The position numbers and the translations under genes are program-made. 64,000 bases of DNA from the NCBI RefSeq assembly GCF_001708185.1, contig NZ_MDDN01000009.1, forward strand, positions 1 to 64,000. Reading direction: 5' to 3'. Source of the DNA: Lysinibacillus xylanilyticus. GTDB taxonomy: Bacteria > Bacillota > Bacilli > Bacillales_A > Planococcaceae. The notes beneath the pieces were generated by a model. It made no database searches and had not been told where the DNA came from. It saw only the letters and a list, made by a program, of their open reading frames with translations. Shown one piece after another: positions 35,878 through 45,411 of the stretch. The first letter of the stretch is position 1, and every line of letters starts with the position of its first letter.

Positions 35878-37319
35878 ATTTCTCCTTTAAATGGTGGCAA
35901 CCAGCATAATACAGCTGTGCCATAGCCTTCTTTAGATATAAGCTCTACTGTCCCACCATGCTTTTCTATTATTTGTTTTGCAATATTTAAACCTAGCCCA
36001 GTGCCTCGCTCTCCAGCCTTAGTTCGCGCTGTATCTGCTTGGTACATAGGTTCAAATAACTTCTCAATATTTTCTTTATTTACACCTTGCCCGCTATTTT
36101 GCACAATAATATACATGCCATCTTGCTTTGCCAGTGCTGGTACTACAAAATCAAAGCACCATATAGGACATTTCCCTACATTTACAGCTGCTAAACCTAT
36201 CGTTGTACCTATTTCCCCATAGCGCCAAGCATTACTTATTAAATTGTCGATCACACGTTGAAGCTGCTTCGGATGTACTGCATAGATCCCCTCTATGTCA
36301 CAAGTAACTGAAAGCGTAAATCCTTCATTCTCACATAGATGCTCGTAATCCGACAGTGCCATTTCAAAAAATTCTTCCCCATCTACTTCAACTAGCTCTA
36401 AATGATAGCTTGTAGATTGCAATAAAGTGTACATTAGTAAATCCTCTAACATCTGCTTCATTATGTCAGCCTTCGTTAAAATAATCTGTCGGTACTCGAC
36501 TTGCTGTTCTTCTAATAACGCCTCGCTTTGCAAAGATTCTGCATATGCTTGAATAGCTGTAAGCGGTGTTTTTAAATCATGGGAAATGCTAGCAATCATT
36601 AGTTCCTTTTGCTGTTGTTCAGCTTTTAAGTGAGCACGCGCAGTTTCTATTTCATCCTGCATAGCAAGAAAGGTTTGAGCAAGCTCCCCAATTTCATCTT
36701 TTCTTACCCCTAAATTCGATTCCGCATGCTCCCCCTTTGCAAAAGCTCGCATTTGCCGCATCAATTCATGCAACGGCCGATTTAATTTACGGTTAAGCAG
36801 CATCATTACTGCAAAATAAATTAGAAGAAATAATAATATAGAGCCAGCTATTACAAGCCAAGAACGACTTTCTACGCCTTTTACCCAATCCGTCCTAACT
36901 AATTGAATTTCATATACCCCAAGAAATTCCCCATCTTGATAAACAGGTTCTTTATACGTAAAGGCATTGTACCTTTGCTTTAAATCGTATAAATCTTTAA
37001 ACATACGATCTTTCGATACAAATCCCGAATTCAATGGATTTGAGGAATACAAAACATAGCCAGAATTCAAATACAGTGTAATGGCTAACTGATCATTGGT
37101 TAGTACTTCAATATCTTTTATATCTGCATTTTTTTTATAATACACAGGATTGTTGAGTACAGATTTTACCTGATTAAGTTCTGTCCACTTTTCGATATAC
37201 TCACTAAAGTTTTTATCTTGATAATAGGCGTTAATCCACACATAAAGGCCATATGCACCAGCTATAGGTAAAATCATCACGATAAAAAAAGTGATGAGTA
37301 ACCAAGTTTTAATTTTCAT
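35874..37319 (-). CDS. Sensor histidine kinase
   Basis: 481 residues from ATG 37319, overlapping the regulator stop by 4 bp. Spans at about 5-27 and 168-190 enclose an extracytoplasmic sensor of about 135 residues. HAMP follows, then the phospho-acceptor box SISHDLKTPLTAIQAYAESL and ATPase N and G boxes (NLISNAWRYG, GERGTGLGLNIAKQIIEKHG). It phosphorylates the adjacent OmpR-type regulator. Signal unknown. Confidence 0.93.
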   Translation of the reverse strand: MKIKTWLLITFFIVMILPIAGAYGLYVWINAYYQDKNFSEYIEKWTELNQVKSVLNNPVYYKKNADIKDIEVLTNDQLAITLYLNSGYVLYSSNPLNSGFVSKDRMFKDLYDLKQRYNAFTYKEPVYQDGEFLGVYEIQLVRTDWVKGVESRSWLVIAGSILLFLLIYFAVMMLLNRKLNRPLHELMRQMRAFAKGEHAESNLGVRKDEIGELAQTFLAMQDEIETARAHLKAEQQQKELMIASISHDLKTPLTAIQAYAESLQSEALLEEQQVEYRQIILTKADIMKQMLEDLLMYTLLQSTSYHLELVEVDGEEFFEMALSDYEHLCENEGFTLSVTCDIEGIYAVHPKQLQRVIDNLISNAWRYGEIGTTIGLAAVNVGKCPIWCFDFVVPALAKQDGMYIIVQNSGQGVNKENIEKLFEPMYQADTARTKAGERGTGLGLNIAKQIIEKHGGTVELISKEGYGTAVLCWLPPFKGEI

Positions 37320-38014
37320 AGCGGTTCCCCAATAAAGCAGTAGCCCTTGCCCCATACCGTTTGTATATAATACGGCGTTTTGACTGGGTCTTTTAGCTTT
37401 TCTCGTAGCGCCTTTATATGTACAGTGACTGTATGTGTTTCAACTACGCTTGCCTGTTGCCAAATATGCTGATAGAGCTCTTCTTTTGAAAAAGTTTGGC
37501 TTGGATTTTTCGCCAGTAGTTTTAATAGTGCAAATTCCTTCTGTGTTAAGGCAAGCTCTTCTTCATCAAGGCGCACTGTTTCCTTTTGCCAATCAATCTT
37601 TAAGCCGTGTGTAAAGGATGTAACATCTTCTGATATTTCCTTTTTGTTATAACGTTTCCAGCGACGTAAGTGAGAGGCTACACGTGCCTTTAACTCCTCT
37701 AAGCTAAACGGTTTTGCTATATAATCATCAGCGCCCTGCAAGCCCTCAACCTTATCTGCCTCTTCCTTACGCGCACTCATCATTAATATTGGCAGATCAC
37801 TTTGCCAGCGAATATTTTGGCAAACAGTTAGGCCATCCATCTCAGGTAACATCCAATCGACTAACACTAAATCGAATGTATTTGCTTGAAAATCTGCTAG
37901 TCCTTCAAGCCCTGTCGTTGCCCAAGTAACTAGGTAACCCTCTTGTTCAAGCGTATCCTTTACAATACGTCCAATCGCCATATCATCCTCAATCAGTAAT
38001 AGCTTTTCTCTCAT
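37316..38014 (-). CDS. OmpR-family response regulator
   Basis: 232 residues from ATG 38014 with an AGGAGG site. Receiver domain: LLLIEDDMAIGR, phosphorylation aspartate in LVLVDWMLPEMDG, lysine in DDYIAKPFSLEELKAR. The C-terminal winged helix (about 135-230) ends VHIKALREKLKD..YYIQTVWGKGYCF. First gene of a four-gene operon. The 21 bp array 3 lies directly upstream of it. Confidence 0.95.
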   Translation of the reverse strand: MREKLLLIEDDMAIGRIVKDTLEQEGYLVTWATTGLEGLADFQANTFDLVLVDWMLPEMDGLTVCQNIRWQSDLPILMMSARKEEADKVEGLQGADDYIAKPFSLEELKARVASHLRRWKRYNKKEISEDVTSFTHGLKIDWQKETVRLDEEELALTQKEFALLKLLAKNPSQTFSKEELYQHIWQQASVVETHTVTVHIKALREKLKDPVKTPYYIQTVWGKGYCFIGEPL

Positions 38015-38100
38015 CTGTTTTCCTCCTGTACTAACCTTACTATGCAAAAAGTTTTTTTATCCGAACTTTACACTTTCTTTATAATTACCATAGATTTTGC

Positions 38101-38870
38101 TATCCGTCGATTCAATCTGGCTATCCGTCGAGCAGGGCGGCCTTTCCGTCGTTCTGCTCGAGCTATCCGGAGAGCAGGGCGAGCTATCCGTCGCTTCGGC
38201 CTTTCTTTCCGTCACTCTGTCCTTTCTTTCCGTCGTTCTGCCTGAACTTTCCGTCGCCTTCTTTTCTATCCATCGTTCTGTTCGAGCTATCCGTCGCTTC
38301 AGCCTTTCTTTCCGTCACTCTGCCCTTTCTTTCCGTCACTCTGCCCTTTCTTTCCGTCGTTCTACCTGGCCTTTCCGTCGCTTTCTTTTCTTTCCGTCGT
38401 TCTGCTCAAGCTATCCGTCGCTTCGGCATTTCTTTCCGTCGTTCTGCCTGAACTTTCCGTCGCCTTCTTTTCTATCCGTCGTTCTGCTCGAGCTATCCGT
38501 CGCTTCGGGTTTTCTTTCAGTCACTCGGTCCTTTCTTTCCGTCGTTCTACCTGGCCTTTCCGTCGCCTTCTTTTCTATCCGTCGATATGTTCGAGCTATC
38601 CGTCGCTTCGGCCTTTCTTTCCGTCGTTCTGCCTGAACTTTCCGTCGCCTTCTTTTCTATCCGTCGTTCTGCTCAAGCTATCCGTCGCTTCGGGTTTTCT
38701 TTCCGTCACTCTGTCCTTTCTTTCCGTCACCTTCTTTTCTATCCGTCGTTCTGCTCAAGCTATCCGTCGCTTCTGCCCTTTCTTTCCGTCGTTCTGCCTG
38801 AACTTTCCGTCGCCTTCTTTCGTTCTGCTCAGCCTTTCCATCACTTCGCCCTATCTTCCGGTCACTCTGC
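38101..38870 (+). repeat. 21 bp-period array 3 (TATCCGTCG core)
   Basis: TATCCGTCG or TTTCCGTCG starts at 38101, 38122, 38143, 38164, 38185, 38206, 38227 and 38248, then (after a 19 bp step) at 38267, 38288, 38309, 38330, 38351 and 38372, and so on, about 35 units. Every 19 bp step comes with the shorter spacer CC-TTCTTTTC. Spacers recur in several types (TTCTGCC-GAAC, CTTCGGC-TTC). The array fills the gap between the Pit terminator and the response regulator. Confidence 0.95.
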
Positions 38871-38893
38871 TCGTCGCTATCAATTAATCAAAT

Positions 38894-38930
38894 CAAAAAA
38901 GGGAATGCACGTAAATTGTGCATTCCCTCT
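38894..38930 (-). terminator. Terminator of the pit operon
   Basis: AGGGAATGCAC and GTGCATTCCCT arms, T-run on the minus strand, 8 bp after the pit stop. Confidence 0.9.
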
Positions 38931-38937
38931 CATTATG

Positions 38938-39954
38938 TTAGAAAAATAAACTTAATAAGTAATAAATAGCTCCTGCCATGACTGCAGAAATTGGCATTGT
39001 GATCACCCATGTTGTCACAATTTTTCGTGCCATGCCCCATTTAACACCTTTAACACGATGTGCTGTTCCTACCCCCATGATGGATGAAGAAATAACATGT
39101 GTTGTAGAAACTGGTAAGTGAATTAATGTCGCTCCAAAAATGATAGATGCAGAAGCAAGGTCAGCTGCAACCCCATTTACTGGACGAATTTTCATGATCT
39201 TACCACCAACTGTTTTGATGATTTTATAACCACCTACTGATGTACCAAGACCCATCGCACATGCTGCTGCAAAACGTACCCAGAAAGGAATATCGTCACC
39301 TTGATGTAAGCCTCCTGCAATTAAAGCGAGCGTAATAATCCCCATCGCCTTTTGCGCATCGTTAGTACCGTGAGTAAATGATTGTAAAGCTGCTGTACCA
39401 ATTTGCATCGTACGGAAACCTTTATTCGTTCGATATAAATTCATATCCTTGAATATAACTTTAAATAAAGACATCATTAAGAAACCAGCTGCAAACGCAA
39501 GTAATGGTGAGAAGATAAGCGCTTGAAGGATTTTTATAAAGCCGCTGTAGTTCAAAGCGTCAAAACCTGCCGCTGCAATAGCCGCCCCTGCCACAGAACC
39601 AATCAATGTATGCGATGAACTAGACGGAATTCCAAAGTACCACGTTACTAAATTCCATGTGATCGCTGAAAATAATGCCGCTAAAATAACGACAGAACCT
39701 GTAGTATCTCCATCAAAAGCATTCAAGCTGTATGGGTCAACAATATCCTTTGTCAATGCTTTCGCTACCCCAACAAATGTAATAGCCCCGATGAAGTTCA
39801 TACCCGCTGCCATATATACTGCTGTTCGCGGCTTCAAAGCTCTTGTTGATACAGAAGTTGCGATCGCGTTGGCTGTATCATGGAAACCGTTAATAAAATC
39901 GAACACAAGTGCGAATATAACGATTAATATTGTTATTAGTAATATCGTATCCAT
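38938..39954 (-). CDS. pit: Inorganic phosphate transporter, Pit family
   Basis: 338 residues from ATG 39954. About ten membrane spans. The two inverted family motifs are present: DFINGFHDTANAIATSVSTR near the N-terminus and FTHGTNDAQKAMGII with SVGGYKIIKTVGGKI in the second half. Pit proteins import metal-phosphate with protons or sodium. It lies just after the DUF47 gene, the standard Pit partner in Firmicutes. Confidence 0.93.
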   Translation of the reverse strand: MDTILLITILIVIFALVFDFINGFHDTANAIATSVSTRALKPRTAVYMAAGMNFIGAITFVGVAKALTKDIVDPYSLNAFDGDTTGSVVILAALFSAITWNLVTWYFGIPSSSSHTLIGSVAGAAIAAAGFDALNYSGFIKILQALIFSPLLAFAAGFLMMSLFKVIFKDMNLYRTNKGFRTMQIGTAALQSFTHGTNDAQKAMGIITLALIAGGLHQGDDIPFWVRFAAACAMGLGTSVGGYKIIKTVGGKIMKIRPVNGVAADLASASIIFGATLIHLPVSTTHVISSSIMGVGTAHRVKGVKWGMARKIVTTWVITMPISAVMAGAIYYLLSLFF

Positions 39955-39969
39955 TTCGTACACTCCATC

Positions 39970-40590
39970 TTACGCGTTACGCATAATTATTGTTTCAATT
40001 GTATTTGCTACTGTTTGACAGTAGTCTGCAATATCTTCAAATTGTTCGTAAATATCTTTGAACACGATGATACGCATTGGATCTTTTTCCTGGATAAATA
40101 ATTGCTTCATTGAAGAACGGAAAATTTCATCACATTCACGCTCATAATCTTTAATTTGAATCGCATGTTTACGCATTTCCACAAGCTTTTTATTATTTAA
40201 TAGTTCCATTGCTTGTACCATTTCATCTGTACTTTTCGCAATATATGTTAGGAATTGACGCATCGGCTCTGTCACTTCAGTTAAATTATACATATCAAAG
40301 TGAGCAATACAGCCTTCCATGCCGTCAATAACATCATCTAATTTATTGGCAAGCGCTAAAATATCCTCGCGCTCGATAGGCGTCATAAATGATTTATTCA
40401 GCATGACGATCAGCTCATGAATCAATTTATCTCCACTTTTTTCATATTGTTTCATTGTATCTGCGATTTCTTTCAGCGCATCTATATCTTGAATACGTGC
40501 ATTATGTGCATAGTAAATGCCTTCATTAACATTTTTAGAAATGTTTAATAACGCCTTAAAAAATGGATCTTGCTTGTTTGAGTTGAACAT
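39970..40590 (-). CDS. DUF47/PhoU-like phosphate transport accessory protein
   Basis: 206 residues with a CAGGAGGA site. All-helical PhoU-like protein with DVIDGMEGCIAHFDMY and YERECDEIFRSSMKQLFIQE, which includes the E-x-x-x-D metal-cluster motif of PhoU. It precedes pit by 15 bp and probably regulates its transport activity. Confidence 0.9.
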   Translation of the reverse strand: MFNSNKQDPFFKALLNISKNVNEGIYYAHNARIQDIDALKEIADTMKQYEKSGDKLIHELIVMLNKSFMTPIEREDILALANKLDDVIDGMEGCIAHFDMYNLTEVTEPMRQFLTYIAKSTDEMVQAMELLNNKKLVEMRKHAIQIKDYERECDEIFRSSMKQLFIQEKDPMRIIVFKDIYEQFEDIADYCQTVANTIETIIMRNA

Positions 40591-41168
40591 ATTGTTCCTC
40601 CTGTTGAAAGAATATAGTGGATTTCTGCAATCATCATAACAAAACTTTTACACAATTCTACATTTTTTTAAACATAAACGAGTTGAATTTACAAAAATGT
40701 AATATAAAAATTGCCACATTTATTTTTTAGTACTTTTCCAAGTTGAAAACGTTGGTAATCTAACGATAAAAATCACCATATTTTCTTTAAATATTACCGT
40801 TTTTCCTTTTATTTTAATAAAAATACTTGAAAAAACTTTTTTCTCTTCAATTTTTTCACCGTTACAAATGTTAAGGAATTGTAAACGATTTTTACATAAA
40901 TATGTCGAGTCTTCATTGTTACTTATTGCCATTTCTCGTGTTATGACAAAAAGTGGCTAACATTTTTACTTGCAGGTAAGGTTGACTTTAAAAAGTTTGC
41001 GAAAATAATTCTTTTTTTTACTCGTTCATTGGTGCATACACCATACACCTTGTTTCACCAGCTATTTTAAAGCCTCTGACGCTTGTTATGCTCTTCCTAG
41101 TTGCAACTTATACGGTTTTCAAGAAAGTTTGGGACCATACTAGTTGAACTGACGTAATTTTCAATCAA
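40591..41168. other. Intergenic, no gene seen
   Basis: AT-rich gap of about 580 bp between divergent promoters. It contains a GGTG-TATG-GTGTATGCACC-like inverted stretch near 41030-41050. Frames on the minus strand at 40720-40932 have no ribosome site and look random. Confidence 0.4.
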
Positions 41169-41196
41169 TTGACAAAATTTATGTGCATGCTATAAT
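41169..41196 (+). promoter_or_regulatory. Sigma-A promoter of nhaC
   Basis: TTGACA (41169-41174) and TATAAT (41191-41196), both perfect, with a 16 bp spacer. The transcript would have a leader of about 47 bases. Confidence 0.85.
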
Positions 41197-41249
41197 ACTT
41201 TTGGGCTTCACCGCATTGAAGCGAAGAAGTGATTGTTAGGAGGATTAGC

Positions 41250-42632
41250 ATGTTTCGAATTGAAGCAAAAAGTAACCCTCGATTTATCGAGGCAAGCTTC
41301 ATTATATTATTAATTATTGCCACGATGGCGTTCAGTATTGGGTATTTACAAGCGACACCCCATATACCTATTTTACTTGTCATTTCACTTTTAATTGCCT
41401 ATGGATTACTAAAAAAAGTTCCTTTTCGTGAGCTTGAAGCTGGTATGGTGGCAGGTGCCAGTGCTGGTCTTGGAGCTGTTTTTATTTTCTTCTTTATTGG
41501 TATTTTAATTTCAAGTTGGATTATGGGTGGCACAATCCCAACGCTTATCTACTACGGTTTCTTAACGGTTTCACCAAGCTTTTTCTTTGCCATCGTATTT
41601 TTGATTTGTAGTATCGTTGGTATTTCTGTTGGTAGTTCATTAACAACAGTTGCGACTGTGGGCGTTGCTTTTATGGGGATTGCAGGTGCAATGGACATCT
41701 CTTTAGCTATAACAGCCGGTGCGATTGTGTCCGGAGCTTTCTTTGGAGATAAAATGTCTCCGCTATCAGATACAACAAATCTTGCATCAGGTACAGTTGG
41801 CGTAGACCTTTTCGAGCATATTAAAAATATGGGTTGGACAACGATTCCAGCTTTCTTAATATCATTTGTTCTTTATGCAATTTTATCGCCAACAGGAGCA
41901 GATACTTCATTTGAAACAGTTGAGCAATTTAAAGAGGGATTACTGTCAACTGGGCTTGTTCATTGGTATACATTATTACCAATTGTTGTTCTTGTTATTA
42001 TGACATTTTATAAAGCACCCGCACTAATTACACTTGCAGTCGTTTCAATTATTGGTGTTGGAATTGCCTACATACAAGAACCGATTGCACTGTCGAATGT
42101 CTTCAAAATGCTTTTTGATGGCTATGTCTCTAATACTGGTAATAAAGACGTAGATGCATTACTGACACGTGGGGGTATGAACAGTATGCTATTTACAATT
42201 GCCTTAGTTTTATTAGCATTAACAATGGGTGGTCTATTATTTACGCTCGGCATTATTCAAAGTATTTTATCGAAGGTGGAAGGTTTCTTTAAAAGTGCTG
42301 GCTCTGTTATTACAGGCGCTGCCATTACAGGAATTGGTGTCAACACATTAATTGGTGAGCAATATTTATCCATCCTTCTTACTGGGGAAGCATTTAAAGC
42401 TCAATTTGAGAAGGTTGGACTTGCCCCTAAAAATCTATCTCGTGTCATGGAGGACGCAGGTACTGTAGTTAACCCTCTTGTTCCGTGGAGTGTTTGTGGT
42501 ATTTTTATTGCTAGTGTACTAGATATACCAACAACTTCTTACCTGCCATATACCTTCTTCTGTCTACTCGGACCAATTTTAACAATCATCTTTGGTTGGA
42601 GTGGTAAAACATTAACGAAGCTTGAAAAATAA
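41250..42632 (+). CDS. nhaC: Na+/H+ antiporter NhaC
   Basis: 460 residues from ATG 41250 with an AGGAGGA site. About 11-12 membrane spans. The NhaC core is clear: FFGDKMSPLSDTTNLASGTV in the first half and a repeat-related FKSAGSVITGAAITGIGVNT, then ED-AGTVVNPLVPWSVCG. The family exchanges cytoplasmic sodium for protons and supports growth at alkaline pH. Monocistronic. Confidence 0.92.
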   Translation: MFRIEAKSNPRFIEASFIILLIIATMAFSIGYLQATPHIPILLVISLLIAYGLLKKVPFRELEAGMVAGASAGLGAVFIFFFIGILISSWIMGGTIPTLIYYGFLTVSPSFFFAIVFLICSIVGISVGSSLTTVATVGVAFMGIAGAMDISLAITAGAIVSGAFFGDKMSPLSDTTNLASGTVGVDLFEHIKNMGWTTIPAFLISFVLYAILSPTGADTSFETVEQFKEGLLSTGLVHWYTLLPIVVLVIMTFYKAPALITLAVVSIIGVGIAYIQEPIALSNVFKMLFDGYVSNTGNKDVDALLTRGGMNSMLFTIALVLLALTMGGLLFTLGIIQSILSKVEGFFKSAGSVITGAAITGIGVNTLIGEQYLSILLTGEAFKAQFEKVGLAPKNLSRVMEDAGTVVNPLVPWSVCGIFIASVLDIPTTSYLPYTFFCLLGPILTIIFGWSGKTLTKLEK

Positions 42633-42636
42633 GATT

Positions 42637-42669
42637 GGTAGCTGATGAAAACGTCAGCTACCTTTTTTG
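42637..42669 (+). terminator. Terminator of nhaC
   Basis: GGTAGCTGA and TCAGCTACC arms around TGAAAACG, followed by TTTTTTG. Confidence 0.9.
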
Positions 42670-42733
42670 TTGAGTATCTTCCATGTTAAACTGTCAATTA
42701 ATAATCGTCATTACATAGAGGTGTTAAATAGAA

Positions 42734-43135
42734 ATGAGAACATGTTGTTTTAAAATGAATTTACCGTTAGAAGAAGCCAAAAAAAGATATTGCCATTGGA
42801 TAGATGAGGAAATTGATCAATCAGTACATATTGCAGAACATGAAGATGATTGGACATATTTTGTAGACATAGAAGGAGAAGCGTTCTTTGGTTTAACAAA
42901 TGAATCTTGGCTGGAACTTGCAATGGATCATTCTGTTACTTATGCATACTACGATGAGGATTTTAATGCAGAGCTAATAGTAATAGAAAATGGCAAGTTA
43001 ATACGAGAATTTTCACTTTATGAAGATGAACCAGATGCTAATGTGAATTTTGGCACTTTTAAATATGAAAAAAATGCTCCAATAGAAGATTGGAATGATA
43101 TAGTAACTTTTCTTAAAACCGAATTGACTATTTAA
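42734..43135 (+). CDS. Hypothetical acidic protein, 133 residues
   Basis: ATG with a GAGGTG site 10 bp upstream. Very acidic, with no signal or span. Aromatic/acidic patches such as EHEDDWTYFVDIEGEAFFGL and YAYYDEDFNAELIVIENGKL recall small immunity-like or stress proteins, but no family is recognised. Monocistronic. Confidence 0.6.
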   Translation: MRTCCFKMNLPLEEAKKRYCHWIDEEIDQSVHIAEHEDDWTYFVDIEGEAFFGLTNESWLELAMDHSVTYAYYDEDFNAELIVIENGKLIREFSLYEDEPDANVNFGTFKYEKNAPIEDWNDIVTFLKTELTI

Positions 43136-43293
43136 TGAAGGAGCCGTTTTTGCTAATGCAGGTAAACGATCATGGCGCTACCGTACATAGCCTGCCCCCT
43201 TCTATATTCCAATGTGGAATCAAAACTGATCATTTTCCGCATTTCTGTTCACCTACACTCTCTGTTATGCTCAAACAAAGGAGATGAAGAGAA

Positions 43294-44049
43294 ATGACAA
43301 CAACATGGAATGCCAATTTATATGATCAAAAGCATGACTTTGTTTCAAAATTTGGAGGAAGCTTAGTGGACTTACTTGCCCCTCAAGAAAATGAAGAAGT
43401 TTTAGATGTTGGTTGTGGCACAGGTGATTTAGCACGTGATATTGCAGTACTTGGTGCCAATGTGCAAGGGATAGATGCCTCCCACGACATGATTATCGCT
43501 GCACAGAAAAAATACCCAGACATTACGTTTTACACAATGGATGCTGCCGCACTTCATATGACAAATCAATTTAATGCAGTCTTCTCAAACGCTGCACTCC
43601 ATTGGATGAAGCAGCCGGATCAAGTCATTCAAAATATTTACACTGCACTTAAACAAGGTGGCCGGTTCGTTGCTGAAATGGGTGGATACGGTAATATCGC
43701 TTCTATTGTATGGGCACTACAAAAAAGTATGGAGGCATTAAATCTGTCTTATATAGAGGAATATTTCCCATGGTACTTCCCTACTTTAGAAGAATACCAG
43801 TCGAAATTAGAAGATGCTGGTTTTACGGTTGAAATGATTACGCTATATGAACGCCCAACCTCACTTCAAGGTGACGATGGGCTACGTAATTGGCTAGTGA
43901 TGTTCAGCAATAATATGCTCCAGCATTTATCAGAAGCTGAAAAAGAACAGATCTATGCAAAATGTGAAGAATTATTAAAGCCTAGGTCTTATCAGGATAA
44001 TCAATGGATTGCTGATTATAGGCGATTACGATTTGTTGCAATTAAGTGA
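43294..44049 (+). CDS. Class I SAM-dependent methyltransferase
   Basis: 251 residues, AAAGGAG site. Motif I VLDVGCGTGDLARDIA, the acidic loop GIDASHDM, and motif NAVFSNAALHWMKQPDQVI are typical of the UbiE/TAM-like small-molecule methyltransferases. Substrate is unknown, with trans-aconitate methyltransferase as a near relative. Cytoplasmic. Confidence 0.88.
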   Translation: MTTTWNANLYDQKHDFVSKFGGSLVDLLAPQENEEVLDVGCGTGDLARDIAVLGANVQGIDASHDMIIAAQKKYPDITFYTMDAAALHMTNQFNAVFSNAALHWMKQPDQVIQNIYTALKQGGRFVAEMGGYGNIASIVWALQKSMEALNLSYIEEYFPWYFPTLEEYQSKLEDAGFTVEMITLYERPTSLQGDDGLRNWLVMFSNNMLQHLSEAEKEQIYAKCEELLKPRSYQDNQWIADYRRLRFVAIK

Positions 44050-44066
44050 AACTATAAAAAAATAAT

Positions 44067-44106
44067 AAGGGAAAAGGTTACTTTCTTTAAGGTAACCTTT
44101 TCCCTT
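44067..44106. terminator. Bidirectional terminator
   Basis: AAGGGAAAAGGTTAC pairs perfectly with GTAACCTTTTCCCTT. Confidence 0.9.
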
Positions 44107-44107
44107 G

Positions 44108-44440
44108 CTATGAACGAGGTAATAAAATAACCATCACGCCAATTAAACAAATGCCTGCTCCAACCCAGTCCAAGACGTCTGGTTTTTTGCCGTCTATTCC
44201 CCAACCCCATAAAATAGAAAGAACAATAAAGACACCTCCGTAGGCTGCATAAACCCTTCCAAAGGTCGGGAAGGATTGAAAAGTTGCGACAACCCCGTAT
44301 AAAGCTAAGGCAATACCACCTATAATCCCCCAATAAAATGGTTTACCTTCTCTTAACCAAAGCCATATTAAATAGCCACCTCCAATTTCGCCTATTCCTG
44401 CGAGGATAAATAATAATGTTGCACTCATCATTTTTTTCAC
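44108..44440 (-). CDS. YnfA-family membrane protein
   Basis: 110 residues, four spans. The UPF0060/YnfA signature [20 protein letters not shown] and [17 protein letters not shown] is well conserved. Family members have an SMR-like fold and some export cations or dyes. GTG 44440 or the ATG three codons later could be the start; the ribosome site is weak. Confidence 0.88.
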   Translation of the reverse strand: MKKMMSATLLFILAGIGEIGGGYLIWLWLREGKPFYWGIIGGIALALYGVVATFQSFPTFGRVYAAYGGVFIVLSILWGWGIDGKKPDVLDWVGAGICLIGVMVILLPRS

Positions 44441-44513
44441 ACTTTCTACATTTATATTTTGAGCTCTATGATAATCTATTCAAATTTGACAGCGTTTTTT
44501 AACTCCTCCCTCT

Positions 44514-45251
44514 TCAGTACAATCCCCAGTATGTAATCGTATCGGTTATACCTAAAATGATCAGAATAATACCCGCAACGATCTGAATCACTCTCCCCAT
44601 TTTCATGCTTGTCCGCATAATGAGCCTTTTTGCATCAAATAAATGAATAAGCCCTAGCATTACCAGAAGTGGCACAGAGGTTGCTAAACCAAAAATGGCT
44701 GGCAAAGCGAAACCATACGAAGAGGTTGCGACTGTTGGCATTAACCACACGAAAAATAACACAAACATCGTAGGACAGAAGGCAATGGAAAAACTAGCGC
44801 CCATCAGAAAGGAGCCAAGTTTCCCCTCTTTTAACACGGACGGTATAAACGAAGGAATTCGATTCAGGAATTTTAGTTTTAAAATGCCAATCAACACGAG
44901 TCCTGTGATCAGCATAATCGGACCAATTACTTGGCGAAAAATAGGAAAATACTTAGTTATCTTCGTTTCAAAGGACTGACCAAATAACCAAGCGAAAAAG
45001 CCGATAAAACTAAATACCACGACTTTCCCCAGTATAAAAAACATAATTTCTTGCCAATTACTTTTCATTTGAATTGCTCGATTCCCATAAAAAGTGATAG
45101 CACTTATATTCCCCGTTAACTGACAAGGTGCTAATGCGCCTATTAATCCAAGTAGAATGGCCATAATGAACGGAGAATGTTCATAGGAATTTAAAAATAT
45201 TGAAATAGGTCCGCTTATAAACTGACTTATGTTCGACATCATACTATACAT
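44514..45251 (-). CDS. DsbD/CcdA-like six-span membrane protein
   Basis: 245 residues with an AAGGTG site. Six or more spans. Two cysteines in GALAPCQLTG and SIAFCPTMFVLFF are placed as in the CcdA/DsbD-2 (UreH-like) family, which carries electrons across the membrane for cytochrome c maturation or thiol chemistry. Some members are annotated as metal or sulfite exporters. No cytochrome or thioredoxin gene is adjacent. 160 bp downstream of the LysR gene on the same strand. Confidence 0.75.
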   Translation of the reverse strand: MYSMMSNISQFISGPISIFLNSYEHSPFIMAILLGLIGALAPCQLTGNISAITFYGNRAIQMKSNWQEIMFFILGKVVVFSFIGFFAWLFGQSFETKITKYFPIFRQVIGPIMLITGLVLIGILKLKFLNRIPSFIPSVLKEGKLGSFLMGASFSIAFCPTMFVLFFVWLMPTVATSSYGFALPAIFGLATSVPLLVMLGLIHLFDAKRLIMRTSMKMGRVIQIVAGIILIILGITDTITYWGLY

Positions 45252-45411
45252 CTAGAAACACCTTCTATTTTTAATTGTATAACTCACCGATTGATCTATT
45301 ATAAAAGGAATATATGAATAAATGATGCAGATTTGCTTTACAATGTTGATTGAAGAAAAACGTTGACCAAATGATGTCTAAGTAAAAAAGCTCATTAAAA
45401 ATTTAGACACG

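Noticed and set aside
20371..38870. CRISPR arrays
   Set aside because: The repeats are only about 9-10 bp, spaced 21 bp, with recurring spacers. There are no unique 30-40 bp spacers and no cas genes.
40720..40932. Minus-strand protein before nhaC
   Set aside because: AT-rich chance frame, no ribosome site, no recognisable features.
41020..41168. Riboswitch before nhaC
   Set aside because: The region is upstream of the perfect sigma-A promoter, so it would not be in the transcript; the leader is only about 47 bases.
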